Part shown: positions 1 through 10,889 of the stretch, piece by piece
How the letters are laid out: each line of letters begins with the position of its first letter
How positions within the stretch are numbered: position 1 is the stretch's first letter
Assembly (NCBI RefSeq): GCF_033568475.1
Contig: NW_027331831.1
Coordinates: forward strand, 12,338,001-12,402,000
Length of the DNA: 64,000 bases
Direction of reading: 5' to 3'
DNA from: Henckelia pumila
Lineage: Eukaryota > Streptophyta > Magnoliopsida > Lamiales > Gesneriaceae
Made by a program: the position numbers and the translations under genes
The notes under the pieces: model-generated
Databases searched by the model: none
Seen by the model: only the letters and a program-made list of their open reading frames with translations
What the model was told of the DNA's origin: nothing

Positions 1-1487
1 TTAAAAGATAAATTTTGGATCAATGCAATGCATGAAGAGCTTGAGCAGTTTGTGAGAAATTATGTTTGGTCCTTAGTACCAAAACTGATCATGGTAATAT
101 AATTGGAACAAAATAGATTTTTAAAAATAAAACTGATGAGTCGGGAGTCGGGAAATATTGTGAGGAATAAAGCTAGGTTGATAGCTCAAGGGTACACACA
201 GGTTGAGGGGGTTGACTTTGATGAAACCTTTGCTCCTGTAGCCCGTATTGAGTCTGTCCGACTCTTGTTTGACATTTAATGTCACATGAAAATTAAACTC
301 TTTTAAATGGATGTTAAAGTGCATTTTAATGGTATTTTGAGTGAAGAGGTGTATGTGAGACAACCTAAGAGATTTGAAGGTTCATACCACGTAGATCACA
401 TGTACAAATTGGAAAAGGCACTAAATGGATTGAAACAAGCCCCTCGTACTTGGTATGGAAGACTTAAAGAATATTTGCTCAACATTGGATTCAAAAGAGG
501 TGAGGTAGACAAAACTCTTTTTTTGCAAAACGGTCAAAGTAACATTCTTATTTGTCAAATTTATGTCGATAGCATAATATTATGTGATTCATCTCAAAAA
601 AATTGGGAATGATTTTGTTACGTGCATGTCTTCCACCTTTGAAATGAGTATGGTTGGTGAATTGAACTACTTTTTGGGTTTATAAGTAAAACAAAAGAAT
701 GATGGAATATTTATATGTCAAAGTAAATATGCTAAGAATTTGATGAATAAGTTATGTACTGATAATGCTAAACTATGAAAACACAGGGTTGAGTGAAAAA
801 TTAAGTAAAGACAGTGTTGACAACACTCTGTACCGCAGAATGATTGGAAATTTGCTGTATTTGAGTGCAAGTCGACCTGATATTATAATTAGTGTGTGCT
901 TATGTGATCGATATCAATCTGATCCTAAAGTCACACATTTAAAAACAGTAAAGAGAATTTTTAAATATGTGGCAGACATTTTAGAATTGGGATTGTGGTA
1001 TACCAATGAAACCAATACTAATTTGGTAGGCTATAGTGATGCAGATTGGGCAGGAGATATTAATGATATAAAAAGCACCACACGTGGTTATTTCTACTTG
1101 GGTAATAACTTGATATCTTGGTATAATATAAAGAAAAATTGTGTGTCTCTTTCTACTGCTGAATCCGAATATGTGGCAACTAAAATTTGTTGTACACAAC
1201 TCTTGTAGATGAATCAAATGTTAGAGGCTTATGGTCTTAAGAGTGAAATTTCAATTGTGTACTGTGATAACTCAAGCGCGATTGATATGTCTAAAAACCC
1301 AGTACAATACTCTCGAACTAAACACATTGACATAAGACATCACTTTATTCGAGATTTAGTTAAGAAAGGTAAGATCCGTATGTATTTTTTTGGAACTAAT
1401 AACCAACTGGTCGATATATTCACGAAAGCATTAAACTTTGAGAGATTCACCAGTCTAAGGAAATCTCTTAGCATGTGTTCACTCTAA
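1..1487 (+). pseudogene. Ty1/copia pol fragment, copy A (reverse transcriptase - RNase H)
   Basis: This is the 3' half of a copia polyprotein, cut on the left by the window edge. In order it shows the RT N-terminal block ([24 protein letters not shown], about 165-270), the MDVKVHFNG...EVYVRQPKRFEG block (307-390), the catalytic block read as YVDSIIL (about 561-581), the LYRRMIGNLLYLSASRPD block (about 820-880) and RNase H (GYSDADWAG, STAESEYVA, YCDNSSAIDMSKN; 1030-1290), ending at a TAA (1485-1487). It is a relic: stops and frame changes lie near 278, 296, 610, 685 and 1207, and the second catalytic Asp of YVDD is Ser. Copies B (minus, 11917-12935) and C (plus, 15336-19154) belong to the same family. 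The protein would copy element RNA into cDNA; this copy cannot. Confidence 0.93.
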
Positions 1488-2618
1488 TCACTCACGGATG
1501 TTGTCCTCCAGTTTTGCCAACACAGAAGGACAACACCAAACATGCATGTGCATCTTCAGGAATATAGGCATTCTGCATTTTTATTTTGTCTTATGTTTTA
1601 CACTATGTGTTAACATTAATCAGCATGATGTAGTGTTCTGCAAAAGTCAATTTAATAATCACGTGCCATGATTTTTGTTGTTGCTCTAACTAAACCACAA
1701 AGTAGTTGAGGGATGATCGTATACTTTATGATCTTGTCCTATGTGAAAAAGTTTCACAAACTTAGAGTTTTGGCATGATTCTGTTGCTCTAACTAAACCA
1801 CGAAGTAGTTGAGAGATGTTTGTATAATCCATGATCTTGTCTCATGTGAAAAGTGGTTCCACAAATTTAGAGTTTAGTTTGATAAAATTTCATTATCCAA
1901 TATGTAATGGAAATCAAACTCTAAGAAAAATAAAATAAAAAAATTAGAAAAAGCTACTAAAGGATTCTAATGAAGACCGTTCTTTTAGTGTGCAGGCTAC
2001 CACTTCTGAAGTAAAAATAAAATCTCATGGCTATGTAAAGTGTGTATAGTTCATAAAAATATTTTGAGTACTAGAGTGTTGCTAAAACGTGTTGTCAACA
2101 CTAGTGCTTAACACATATTGTTCACACACTACATGCATCTTGTTATTTATCTAATCACATTAGATTCTGTTTTAGGCTTAAATTAGGTCATGCATCTACC
2201 ATATTTTGTGAATATATTTTGCTCAGAGTTAGAAGTTCTAAAATGAACAAAATTGGAGAATTGCCCAACTAACTAAAAATTAAAGTATTTCGTGATTGAA
2301 TATGTTTCAGTGGTATTGATTTATAGTGGATTTATTTATGGGATGATATTGAAGTTGAATCTTGAGAGTGTACTCATCGGTTAATTGCATTAATTAATGA
2401 GGATTTTATTTCCAAAATTTGAAAAGTTACCCGTTCAGCTTTTGTTATCGTTGTAGGGGTAAGTGCGGGTTATTTTGTTACCGTTTCACAGCTATACCAT
2501 TTTATAGTGTGTGCATACGTTTGACTCTCATCTTATTGAATGAAGTAGCACATCGTTTCACACTCTCACAAATTCTCTGCAAAATTTATTTGTTTCACTC
2601 ACCTTCAAATTCTCTAAA
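1488..2618 (+). repeat. Internal untranslated spacer of copy A between pol and ORF X
   Basis: I see no coding potential. The stretch is recognisably shared with the spacer of copy C (19155-19785, plus) and copy B (10890-11916, minus): the sequence after the pol stop, the 'aaaccacaaagtagttga' block, the 'acttctgaagtaaaa' block and the 'tagtgttggcaac' type palindromes recur in the same order. Two internal sub-blocks starting near 1673 and 1776 ('ttgctctaactaaaccac') look like a short tandem duplication. It is retroelement sequence that lies before the polypurine tract at 4797, so it is internal and not LTR. Confidence 0.6.
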
Positions 2619-4527
2619 ATTGCAGGAAAGGGTTTCGATTTCCACGACATTCGATCGGAGATAGGGCATCAAGAAGAGGATAAATTATCAGAAGTTTCCC
2701 TTCCAAACCCTTCTCTAGAAATTGTTCCAGCCAATCTCCAACCTGAACCCTTGGAAAATGTTGCTCCTGGAGAGCCGGGCAATGAATTTGATATTGAAAA
2801 TCTTCCAGATTTTGCAGTGTTGTTCCAAGTGTTCCCAGCATCGGTAATAGCAAGACAGTCAAAGTGTAAAGCATGTTACAATCTAGATTTAACTCCTTCG
2901 AAAAGATTTCAAGGAAAGGGGGAGATTTCTCGCCCGTTGCTGGTTGACCCAGATATCTCTTTTGGAGATGATTCGGGTGATCAAGACTTTGAGGTTGTGG
3001 CTAGGACAAAAACCTCTGGTACTGCTGCTATGGAATCAAAGGACAAGAGTTCCTCTTCTGATGAGGACATGACTCTTACATCTGATGTAACTCCTACTGC
3101 TAATAACCCATCTACTTCTACAGAATATGTTGCTGTTACTGTTCCTGTTCCTAGTGATCTCTCTTTTTCTGATGACGATGAAGCCTCCTTGGCTACTTTC
3201 ATGGACAACATCAGAAAATCAAAAGGTGAGGTGTCTGTGCCTTCTCCCATTCCCTCTGATGACGAACCTGATGCGGAGATGATGCAAGAATATGAGGAGA
3301 ATATGCCTCAATTTTCTGACAGTTCTTCTTATTCTTGTTTCGAAGAAGAAAATTATGAAGAGGCAGATACCGGCGACTCTTCCAATGAAGAAGAAAATAT
3401 GGATGTTGAAGACAGTGTTGCCGACACTGAGGACAACAATGTTGATTCTGATGCTGAGCTTGATCCTGCTATGGCCTTCAGCCTCGATTTCTACTTGGAG
3501 TCTTCTGCTACTGAGTGGCCTCTACAATATGAGAGAGAATGTTGGGAAGAAAGAAATATTGATGAAGAAGCCTTTGAAAAGCAGAATCTGGTGACTTTTC
3601 TGAAGCAACAAGAGTTGTATGCTATTGTCACTACTGCTGCTACCTTCTCAAGTAAAGCTGTGCTGGAATACTACAACAATCTTACTTCTCGAGCTGGAGA
3701 TGAAATTTCTACACAATTTGGACAAGTATATGTCCGTGGGAAGGTATACAATTTTACTCCCGTCCTGATCAATGAATTCTACAACACTCCGAACTTGGAA
3801 GATGATACAGTGGCAGAGGATATCGATCATATCACTACGATGATTACTGAATGGATGGCCTCCAGTGCATCCAGACAGATTTTCTGCAGCCAAGTTGACC
3901 TCCTTCTCTGTATTGCACAAGATTGCAACAAGAAACTGGACGCCATCCACCAACACTACAGTGGTTACAAGACCACATGCGCTTGCACTGTTCGCTATTG
4001 GGACACATGCTTCCTTGGATTTTGGCAAGCTGATTTTCAAGACTGTTCTCTCCTTTAGAGAAGGTGGTTGGAAGGCTTCCAAACTTCCTTTTCCGTCACT
4101 GATTTTTGGGATTCTTGAGTCTCAAGGCTTTAAGAAGAAGTTGATGAAGAATTGATCGGCAGAGATGAGCTTCTGAAGATTGCTCCTGCTTTGCTTAAGG
4201 GCAATCGAAAGATTAACCTTCCCTGGAATGGTATTGCACCAAGTGTTGCCAACACGGAGCCTACTCCTACCAACACCATTAATTCTACTGCCATACTTAT
4301 GTTGAACTTCTCTGCAATCCGAGCTCAAATGACCCATGCTGAGCAGAAAATTATTCAAGCCAAGAAGGATATTGAGTACTATGAAGCCCCGATGGATGAG
4401 TATCGAAACAAACTTGGGTTGTCTGTCCATTCTGAACAAAAAAAAAGGAGATGATTCAAGTGCTGGACCATCTTGAGAAAAAGGTAGTGATGGTGACACT
4501 GAACAAGAAGAAGAAGCAACTGAGTAG
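2619..4527 (+). pseudogene. ORF X, copy A: acidic ORF between copia pol and the 3' polypurine tract
   Basis: I do not recognise the protein with certainty. It has a long acidic Ser/Asp/Glu-rich N-terminal half (about 2940-3470), a more ordered middle with VYVRGKVYNFTPVLINEFYNTP (3727-3800) that recalls the plant-transposon-associated (retroelement gag-adjacent) domain families, and a C-terminal helix with heptad-like AQMTHAEQKIIQAKKDIEYYE (about 4324-4385), a likely coiled coil. Copy B (10434-10889 plus 6623-7500, minus) keeps the same order. Copy A is dead: the codon aligned with copy B's ATG is ATT (2619-2621), an 8-nt deletion relative to B near 3855 shifts the frame, a second shift lies near 4130, and a TGA falls near 4472. 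The longest intact run is 2751-4058. Its position after pol is where env-like frames sit in some copia lineages, but I see no signal peptide or membrane segment. Confidence 0.6.
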
Positions 4528-4575
4528 ATGAATTAGGGATATTTATTTCGCCTTTATGCTTCTTGTTCTTATGAA

Positions 4576-4578
<3 letters not shown>

Positions 4579-4643
<65 letters not shown>
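4579..4643. repeat. (TA)n microsatellite with short (CA)n tail
   Basis: About 28 TA units followed by cacacac. It lies just after the ORF X stop of copy A and is absent at the matching place in copy B, so it expanded after the copies separated. Confidence 0.97.
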
Positions 4644-4796
4644 TTCGTGTTCCATCTTTGCTCTAATTATTTATGTTAAATTTGATAGGTCTCAAATGTT
4701 AAAATGTGCTAAAATACTAATTGCTATCCTTATCTAAGAAATGTTGTGATTATGTGTTGTCAACACGAACGACCAACACTTAGTCCTGTAAAGTTC

Positions 4797-4812
4797 AAAT
4801 TCAGGGAGAGCG
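4797..4812 (+). other. Candidate polypurine tract of copia copy A
   Basis: The sequence aaattcagggagag is a typical plus-strand primer for copia elements. The same motif occurs in inverse orientation in copy B (6391-6405, read on the minus strand as aaattcagggagaga). It places ORF X inside the element, upstream of the 3' LTR. Confidence 0.55.
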
Positions 4813-5640
4813 TTAGTTATCTAACTCAGGGTTTGAGTTATTTGTGTATGTTTTGTCCAAAATGGCAAAAAAGAAAGATCGAAAGGAACGTGTTTCACGT
4901 GTCTTAGATTTCTTTCCTAAAATGCTATAAATATTTTATTAAACTGTTTTGCCTTTCTAAGAATTATTAAAATAGTAAATATATATTTTCGTATACTAAA
5001 TATATATTTAATTCCTAATAAATTCTTGATTCTATCTTATGAAGGAATTAATCAAGTAAAGTTTCCTAGGACATTGAGATTTTATATTTACAAAGGAAAA
5101 CGAATGTAAGAGAAACAGATACACAAAGAAAGCTTACTGCAGGATTTTAGAGTGCTTGAAGATCGAATATCATTGAAGAAATCCTGAAGTAACTTTCAGC
5201 CGATCGTTTCTTGTTTATCGTGTTGTCGTGTTGTGTTGAAAACACTTGAATATCACACGAGTGAAGTGTTGATTCGAAAGTGATTCCTAGTGGTTTCAAG
5301 TTTTTGGCACACGTGTTCAAACATCCTATTGATTTTTTCATTTTATTTTTTAATTATTTTTAGGATGTTATCTATTTTCTCAACTTGTTGAGAAAATTAG
5401 TTTTTCATAGACATTCACTAGTATTGATTTCTGTTAAACTGATTTGTTTTCTAGTTATTGTTTGCCCTGAGGCACAACAAAAGTACTGGATACTTGTGCA
5501 TAATTATCTCTGTTTTATTTATTGTTTAAGTTTATTTATTCCGATGCGTGTAGTCTTGAAGTGTTGACAGCACTGAGATATAACACTTAATCTAAAATTT
5601 TTAATTATTAATGTTAAGACATCAAACCCTTTCATCATCG
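4813..5640 (+). repeat. Probable 3' LTR remnant of copia copy A
   Basis: The stretch follows the candidate polypurine tract, has no coding potential and is mirrored by 5675-6390 on the minus strand. Shared blocks include the perfect palindrome tctcaacttgttgaga (5376-5391 versus 5878-5893), the following tagtttttcatag, and gttgtcgtgttgtgttgaaaacac near 5223. Copy B has a TATA-like tatatatagagagg at about 6216-6229 (minus). LTR limits cannot be fixed because no second LTR is visible. Confidence 0.45.
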
Positions 5641-5674
5641 ACTCCCTCACGTTTTTAGGCTGTCAAATTACACG

Positions 5675-6390
5675 TGAAAGGGTTGAAAGGATTTGTCGTC
5701 GTAACGGGAACAACTTAATGTGTAATTTTACGTAGGTGTTCTCAGGTGTTGTCAACACCTAAGACCCCATGCAATGAAATTATTTAACGTGAATAAAGAT
5801 TAAAAATAAATAAATGCTCAAATATAATCATGCACAACTCATCAGTCCTTAGTGATTTTCTATGAAAAACTATTTTTCTCAACAAGTTGAGAAAATAAAT
5901 AACATTCTAAAAACAAATAACAATAAAAAAAATAAACCCAATATGATGTTAATCCTGAGGGTCGAAATCTACAAATAAAAATAATAAACCTAATATGATG
6001 TTAATCCTAAGTTCCGATATCTGAGAAACACGAGGAAGTCTTCAATCAACATTTTGCAAGTGTTGTCTTCCGATGTTTTGAACACGCCACGGCAACACAG
6101 AAACACATCAATGATCGGCCGAAAAATCACTTCAGAAAATTTTCAATCTACTTCAACTTCAGAGCTTTTGATTTTCTGCAGTAGACGTGTCTGTATTTTG
6201 CCGCCGTCTTCCCTCTCTATATATAAAGTGTTGTAGCCCTATGAAAATTCCTTGATTAGAGTCCTTCAACATATGAAAACAATTAGTTTAGTATGAAAAA
6301 AAACATTATAAATAAGCGATCAAATCTTCTAATCAAGATAATTATCAATTTAAGAAAGACATGCGCACCTTGAATTTCACAACTAATTCT
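5675..6390 (-). repeat. Probable 3' LTR remnant of copia copy B
   Basis: This is the inverted counterpart of 4813-5640, meeting it in a palindrome whose centre is about 5655 (aaccctttca at about 5628 against tgaaagggtt at about 5677). Read on the minus strand it has a TATA-like box near 6225, then sequence resembling 5150-5390 of copy A. The palindromic ggtgttgtcaacacc lies at 5745-5759. Confidence 0.45.
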
Positions 6391-6405
6391 CTCCCTGAAT
6401 TTGAT
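6391..6405 (-). other. Candidate polypurine tract of copia copy B
   Basis: Read on the minus strand this is the same aaattcagggagaga motif as in copy A, lying between ORF X and the LTR-like block. Confidence 0.5.
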
Positions 6406-6622
6406 CATGTCAACACTATGTGTTGTTTGATCGTGTTGACAACATGTGATCACAACACCTATTACATCAGAGCAATACTTAGCAGTTCATTATATCAGAG
6501 CATTAAGTATTATATACTTAAGATAACCTAAGATAAAGAGATTAGAGCAAAGATTGATCATAAAAAATTATATTAATAATTAGCAAGATTAATAAAAACG
6601 AAAGGAAAAAAACAAAAAAAAA

Positions 6623-7500
6623 CTAAAATGGATCACTATCAGATGCTTTTTCTTCAATCCATTTTTCTCCAGAGGGTCTAACTTCAGAGGTTGTTGCAGT
6701 TGGATTATCTCTTTTTTTTTTTTTTTTGTCCAGAATGGTCATCCAATCCTAGCTCTTGTCCGTACCTGGCCAATAAGTCTTCATAGTACTCAATGTCTTC
6801 CTTTGCTTGGAGGATCTTCTTCTCAGCATGAGCAATCTGAGCTAGGATGGCAGAGGAGTTCAACTGAAGTGTAGCAGTAGGAGAGATGGTGCTGACTGGA
6901 GCAGGCTCCGTGTTGGAAACACTTGGCACAACACCTGACCTTGGTAGGTCAATCTTGTGATTTCTCTTTAGCAGTGCAGGGGATATCTTCAACAACTCAT
7001 CTCTAGAAATCAGTTCTGCATCATCGTCCTTCCTAAAACCTTGAGATTAAATGATCCCAAAAATCAGAGAGGGTAAGGGGAGCTTGATTGAAATCACCCA
7101 CTGCAAATAATAATATGGTTTTGAAGACTTGTTTGCCAAAATCAAATGGAGTGTGAGTTCCAATGGAAAACAGAGCGAGTGCTCGAGGACTTGTAACCAT
7201 TGTGGTATTTGTTGAAGGCATCTAGTTTCTAGTGGCTATCTTGTGGAGCACATAGAAAAAGGAGGTCAACTTTGCAGCGGACATCTTAGCCGGGTGCACA
7301 GAAAACTGAGTGACCAAGCCTCCCGTAATCATCGTAGTGGCTTGATTGATATCCGGAGCCACTTCATTTGTGTTAGGTGTGTTGTAGAATTCTTTGATAA
7401 GGACAAGGGTGAAGTTTTAGACCTTCCCTCATATATAAACATGTTCGAAATGAGCAGAACTCTCATCACCCGCTCAGGATGAGAGGTTGCAGTAGAATTC
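6623..7500 (-). pseudogene. ORF X, copy B, C-terminal half
   Basis: Read on the minus strand this continues the ORF X family from the EFYCNLSS block (aligned with EYYNNLTS in copy A), through PSTNTTMVTSPRALALFSIGTH (about 7156-7221), to the helical AQIAHAEKKILQAKEDIEYYE (about 6790-6855), ending at a TAG (6623-6625). A poly-A run (about 6713-6726) breaks the frame and a TAG (about 7222) interrupts it. Its N-terminal half lies at 10434-10889; the two halves are separated by gypsy sequence, and about 590 bp relative to copy A are missing at the junction. Confidence 0.6.
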
Positions 7501-7830
7501 CGGGAAATCCTGCACCACCGGAATATCTTCCAGTCTAGGTTGGGTTCCTTCTGTTACCTCGCTGATCATAGATAGGTAAACTTTTTCATCGCCCTTTATG
7601 GCCTTCCATGCTTGGGAAGCAGATAAGAGGGATCTGTGTCCCTTGTCTTTGCCTTGAAAGACAACCTCATTTTTGTTCGACGCTTGAAGCTTCACGTTCT
7701 TTCCTCTACAATCAACCAATGCATGGTTCTTGGATAATCAATCCATACCCAAAATTGCATCAAATTCAACCATATTGAGTTGAATCAAGCTAGCTTCAAA
7801 CGTATGCCTATTGATACATATAATGCAGTT
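7501..7830 (-). pseudogene. Ty3/gypsy pol fragment (protease end - linker to RT)
   Basis: On the minus strand the translation runs from the end of aspartic protease (IICINRHTFEA, then a FDAILGMDWL-type block) to VDCRGKNVKLQ and VVQDFPE, a linker typical of Del/Tekay-type gypsy elements just before reverse transcriptase. It stops abruptly inside ORF X at about 7500, at a ccggaa microhomology. The right end (7787-7830) is a perfect 44-bp inverted copy of 9009-9052. Confidence 0.8.
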
Positions 7831-9054
7831 GATCAAGGGTCAATCTCGACCCAGCTGATCTGATGGCCATAGCCACGATAGTGGCAACCACCCTCCAGGG
7901 TATTGTGGGCGTGAATCAACCACCGCCACCTCCACCTCCTGCTCAACAGGGGACTAAGTATCATTATGAGTCCCTTAGGAAGAACAAGGCGCCGACCTTT
8001 GATAGGAGCTCTGATCCGGAAGTAGGTCAAAACTGGCTCAAGAACATGGAAACTCAGCTCCGATTACTTGAAATTCCGGAAGGAGTTAAGGTCAATGTAG
8101 TGACACCGTTCTTGGAAGACAAATCAAGAAAGTGGTGGGAGGCAATTTTTCCAGCAATGGGGCCAGTTACGTGGCAGCAATTCCGGGATGCTTTTCTGAA
8201 ACAGTATTTTCCGGCAAAAATCAAATTGCAAAAGTTGAGCGAGTTTGAGAACTTTGGGCAAACCCCCGAGATGTCTGTGATGGAGTACACATCTAAGTTC
8301 AACTCCCTTGGAACTTATGTACCGACAGTCATGGCTGATGACACTCTGAAGATGCACCGTTTTAAGAAAAGACTAAACAGTCGGATTCAGTCAGCCTTGG
8401 CAGTTTTTCAGGCTACAAGTTTTGTTGATCTAATGGGGGCATCCATTAGAGCCGAGAGTGATATCAAGAGGCGTGAAGATGAAAATAAGAATAAGCGACC
8501 CCTTTCAGGTCCATCTAATCCAAGTGGACAAGGATTCAAGAGGCCAAATCAATCTAATGGTCCATCCAAGGGTTCCGCTCCGACTGGTACAACAACTAAG
8601 TCATGCCCCATTTGCAATTTTCGTCACCCGGGTGAATTTCGTAGAACATCTGGTGCATGTTTTAACTTTGGGAAGATGGGAAACCACATTGCTGATTGCC
8701 CCAAACTTAAGAAAGTGGGGACTGGACCAAACGTGGCCAATACCTCAGGCAAGCCAAAAGAGGACAAACCCAATGCTCGAGTGTTTGCCATCACTCAAGA
8801 AGAAACTGAAGATGCAAGAAATGTCGTGGCAGGTACCATTCTGATCAATCAATTTCCTGCTTATGTATTGTTTGATTGCGGTGCCACACATTTTTTTATA
8901 TCTAAGAGATTCTCTAAGAAATTAAGGCTTGAACCTGAAATGCTCGTCGAACCCTATAGAGTAGCAACTCTTACTAGCAAAACTATTGAGACTCATAAGG
9001 TTCACCGAAACTGCATTATATGTATCAATAGGCATACGTTTGAAGCTAGCTTAA
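7831..9054 (+). pseudogene. Ty3/gypsy gag and protease fragment
   Basis: The open frame 7863-9107 gives a gag protein: a proline run, then WLKNMETQLRLLEIPEG (capsid start), KWWEAIFPAMGPVTWQQFRDAFLKQYFP, EYTSKFNSLG, a CFNFGKMGNHIADC zinc-knuckle position and the protease start LFDCGATHFFIS. Two hallmark residues have changed: the second knuckle Cys is Phe, and the residue after the catalytic Asp is Cys where Ser or Thr is usual. The 5' end of gag and the primer site are missing. The frame runs straight into LTR sequence at 9055, so it is not a functional gene. It is inverted relative to both the LTR on its right and the pol fragment on its left. Confidence 0.85.
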
Positions 9055-10433
9055 TGTCACACCCTGTGTTCGAGACGTGTCACCGGCGTTGTTACAAATT
9101 TTTTTAAAAAAAATCGAAACAACAAGCCTTGCAGTATAGTCTATACCGAACCAGTCTTTTTCCTAAAAATCCCAAAATAAAATGTCTTACAACCCAACAG
9201 AAAAACTTATGAAAAATATGAATTTGAAAATACTAGCGAAACATGCGGAAGCGTTTATTACACAAAATAAATCAGAGTACTGAAACCCAAAATAAATCCG
9301 GAATAATCGAACAGAAAAATAGAATTTCACTGTCTTCCTTGTTACCAACCCCAGAACATGTCCTGCTATTTCTCATCTAAGTCTTCTTCGATATCTGGGA
9401 GGGAAAAGTAAGGGGGTGAGTGTTTTGGAAAATACTCAGCAAGTGGGGGCCGATCGATCATATACATATATACAAAAAAAATGATTGAACAAAAACTCAT
9501 CATAGTATGACATATCATAATTCATAACATTTTGACAAAACACTGCAAATCCTCTCTTTACTTGTGGCTAACTGATCAGTCCCCTATATGTAATCCCTCT
9601 AAGAGGTGAGGTCATAGAACGGTTATTATTACCCACCGTATCAGAGCCATAACAGACAAAGTTCGGAAATTCCCTTTCCACTCATAACTCGAGTCTAAGC
9701 AGTGTCTTAAAATATTCAAGTTCATACATGTAACAGAATTCATAGCAAGGTTTAAACATACTATGACGATCGAATCTTTAAAACGTATATAAATTTTAAA
9801 TATATATATAATCCCACTTACCGCTGTCGTTCTTGAATCAGACGAGGAAAGTTGAAGTTTGGACAGAAACTTTCAAAAATCAGCCTACTGATTTTCAAAA
9901 CTTAGGCAGTTAACTCCTTGCTCTAACCTTCGAAATCAAGGAAGAAGTTTAAAGATCAATGAGTTATCTGCTAACTCCTCTAATAAATAGGTATGGATGG
10001 TAGAAAGCCTTGCTGAATTTGGACGATTTCAGCAGAGTGTCGTCTTGCGCACTTCGAACTCCAGCAGCACCACACCTTGGAGAAATTCAAACCTAGCAGC
10101 CTACTGAATTTCAAAATTTGCTTGTAGAATGGTGTGGAAATTGTGAAGGGGTCTTGGGGTTTATATAGGAGGAGGGGGACGAGATTTTAGGCTAGGATTT
10201 TGTGGTGATTTGTTGCTCTGATTACGGAGATCAAATCTGCATCAAATTCGGAATAAATCTACATAAAATCTGGAATAAATCTGCACGAAATCCTCATGGA
10301 ATTTTCCTTGATTCTCGAAAATCTTGTGCTGGTTTAGCAGCTATATTCTTGCGATTGTGAATGATTTGTCTTCCATGCAGGGAATTTATTCCATAGTTAA
10401 GTAAACTTGTAGGCCAAGTTTCGGGTCTTCACA
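9055..10433 (-). repeat. Ty3/gypsy LTR (1379 bp), minus orientation
   Basis: Read on the minus strand it opens tgtgaagacccgaaacttgg and closes gggtgtgaca, a pairing of ends usual for Del/Tekay-type gypsy LTRs. A TATA-like tcctatataaacc lies near 10160-10172. No 5-bp target duplication matches at 9050-9054 and 10434-10438, and no primer binding site follows the inner end; the LTR abuts the inverted gag fragment instead. Confidence 0.7.
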
Positions 10434-10889
10434 ATTTTCATCTTCTTCAGAGGAGCTACTCTTCTCTTCAGGTTCAGCAGCAGTAGCAGTTGGTTTGGCC
10501 CGAGCAACCAACTCAAAATCCTCATCGCTAGAATCATCATCGGATGAGAAATCAAGGTCGTCCAATAGTGGTCGAGAAGGCTCCTCTATCCACAAAATCT
10601 CTTCAATGGAGTGAAATCAGGGTTATACCCCGCTTGTCTTTTTGATCCGTGCAGTCACAGGTGCTGGGAACACTTGGTTCAACACCAAAAAATCTAGTAG
10701 ATTCTCAACATCGATTTCATTGTCTGGCTCACCAGGGGCAATGGTCTCCAATGGTGTATGTTGTTCAATAGATAAAACTAGAGCGAGAGAGGGGTTTGGC
10801 GATGGAACTTCCGGCGTTGTTCCCGATATCTCCTCTTAGTGACCCATCTCGAAACGAATATCGTGAGAGTCAAATCCATTTTCTGCCAT
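10434..10889 (-). pseudogene. ORF X, copy B, N-terminal part
   Basis: The minus-strand frame starts with ATG at 10887-10889 (MAENGFDSHDIR), has an early TAA about 19 codons in and at least one more break, and continues in the acidic block DLDFSSDDDSSDEDFELVARAK (about 10495-10560) that aligns with SFGDDSGDQDFEVVARTK in copy A. The ATG here supports where the family's ORF X begins. The frame is cut at 10434 by the gypsy LTR. Confidence 0.6.

Noticed and set aside
2619..4527. ORF X as a host gene with introns
   Set aside because: It recurs in the same relation to copia pol in two inverted copies, precedes a polypurine tract, and has retroelement-style decay; it is better read as element-borne.
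7243..7482. Plus-strand open frame opposite ORF X copy B
   Set aside because: It is the antisense shadow of ORF X; alignment to copy A supports the minus strand.
9050..10438. 9055-10433 as a simple solo LTR
   Set aside because: No 5-bp duplication is present, and the left flank is gypsy protease sequence from the same family, so it is part of a rearranged element.
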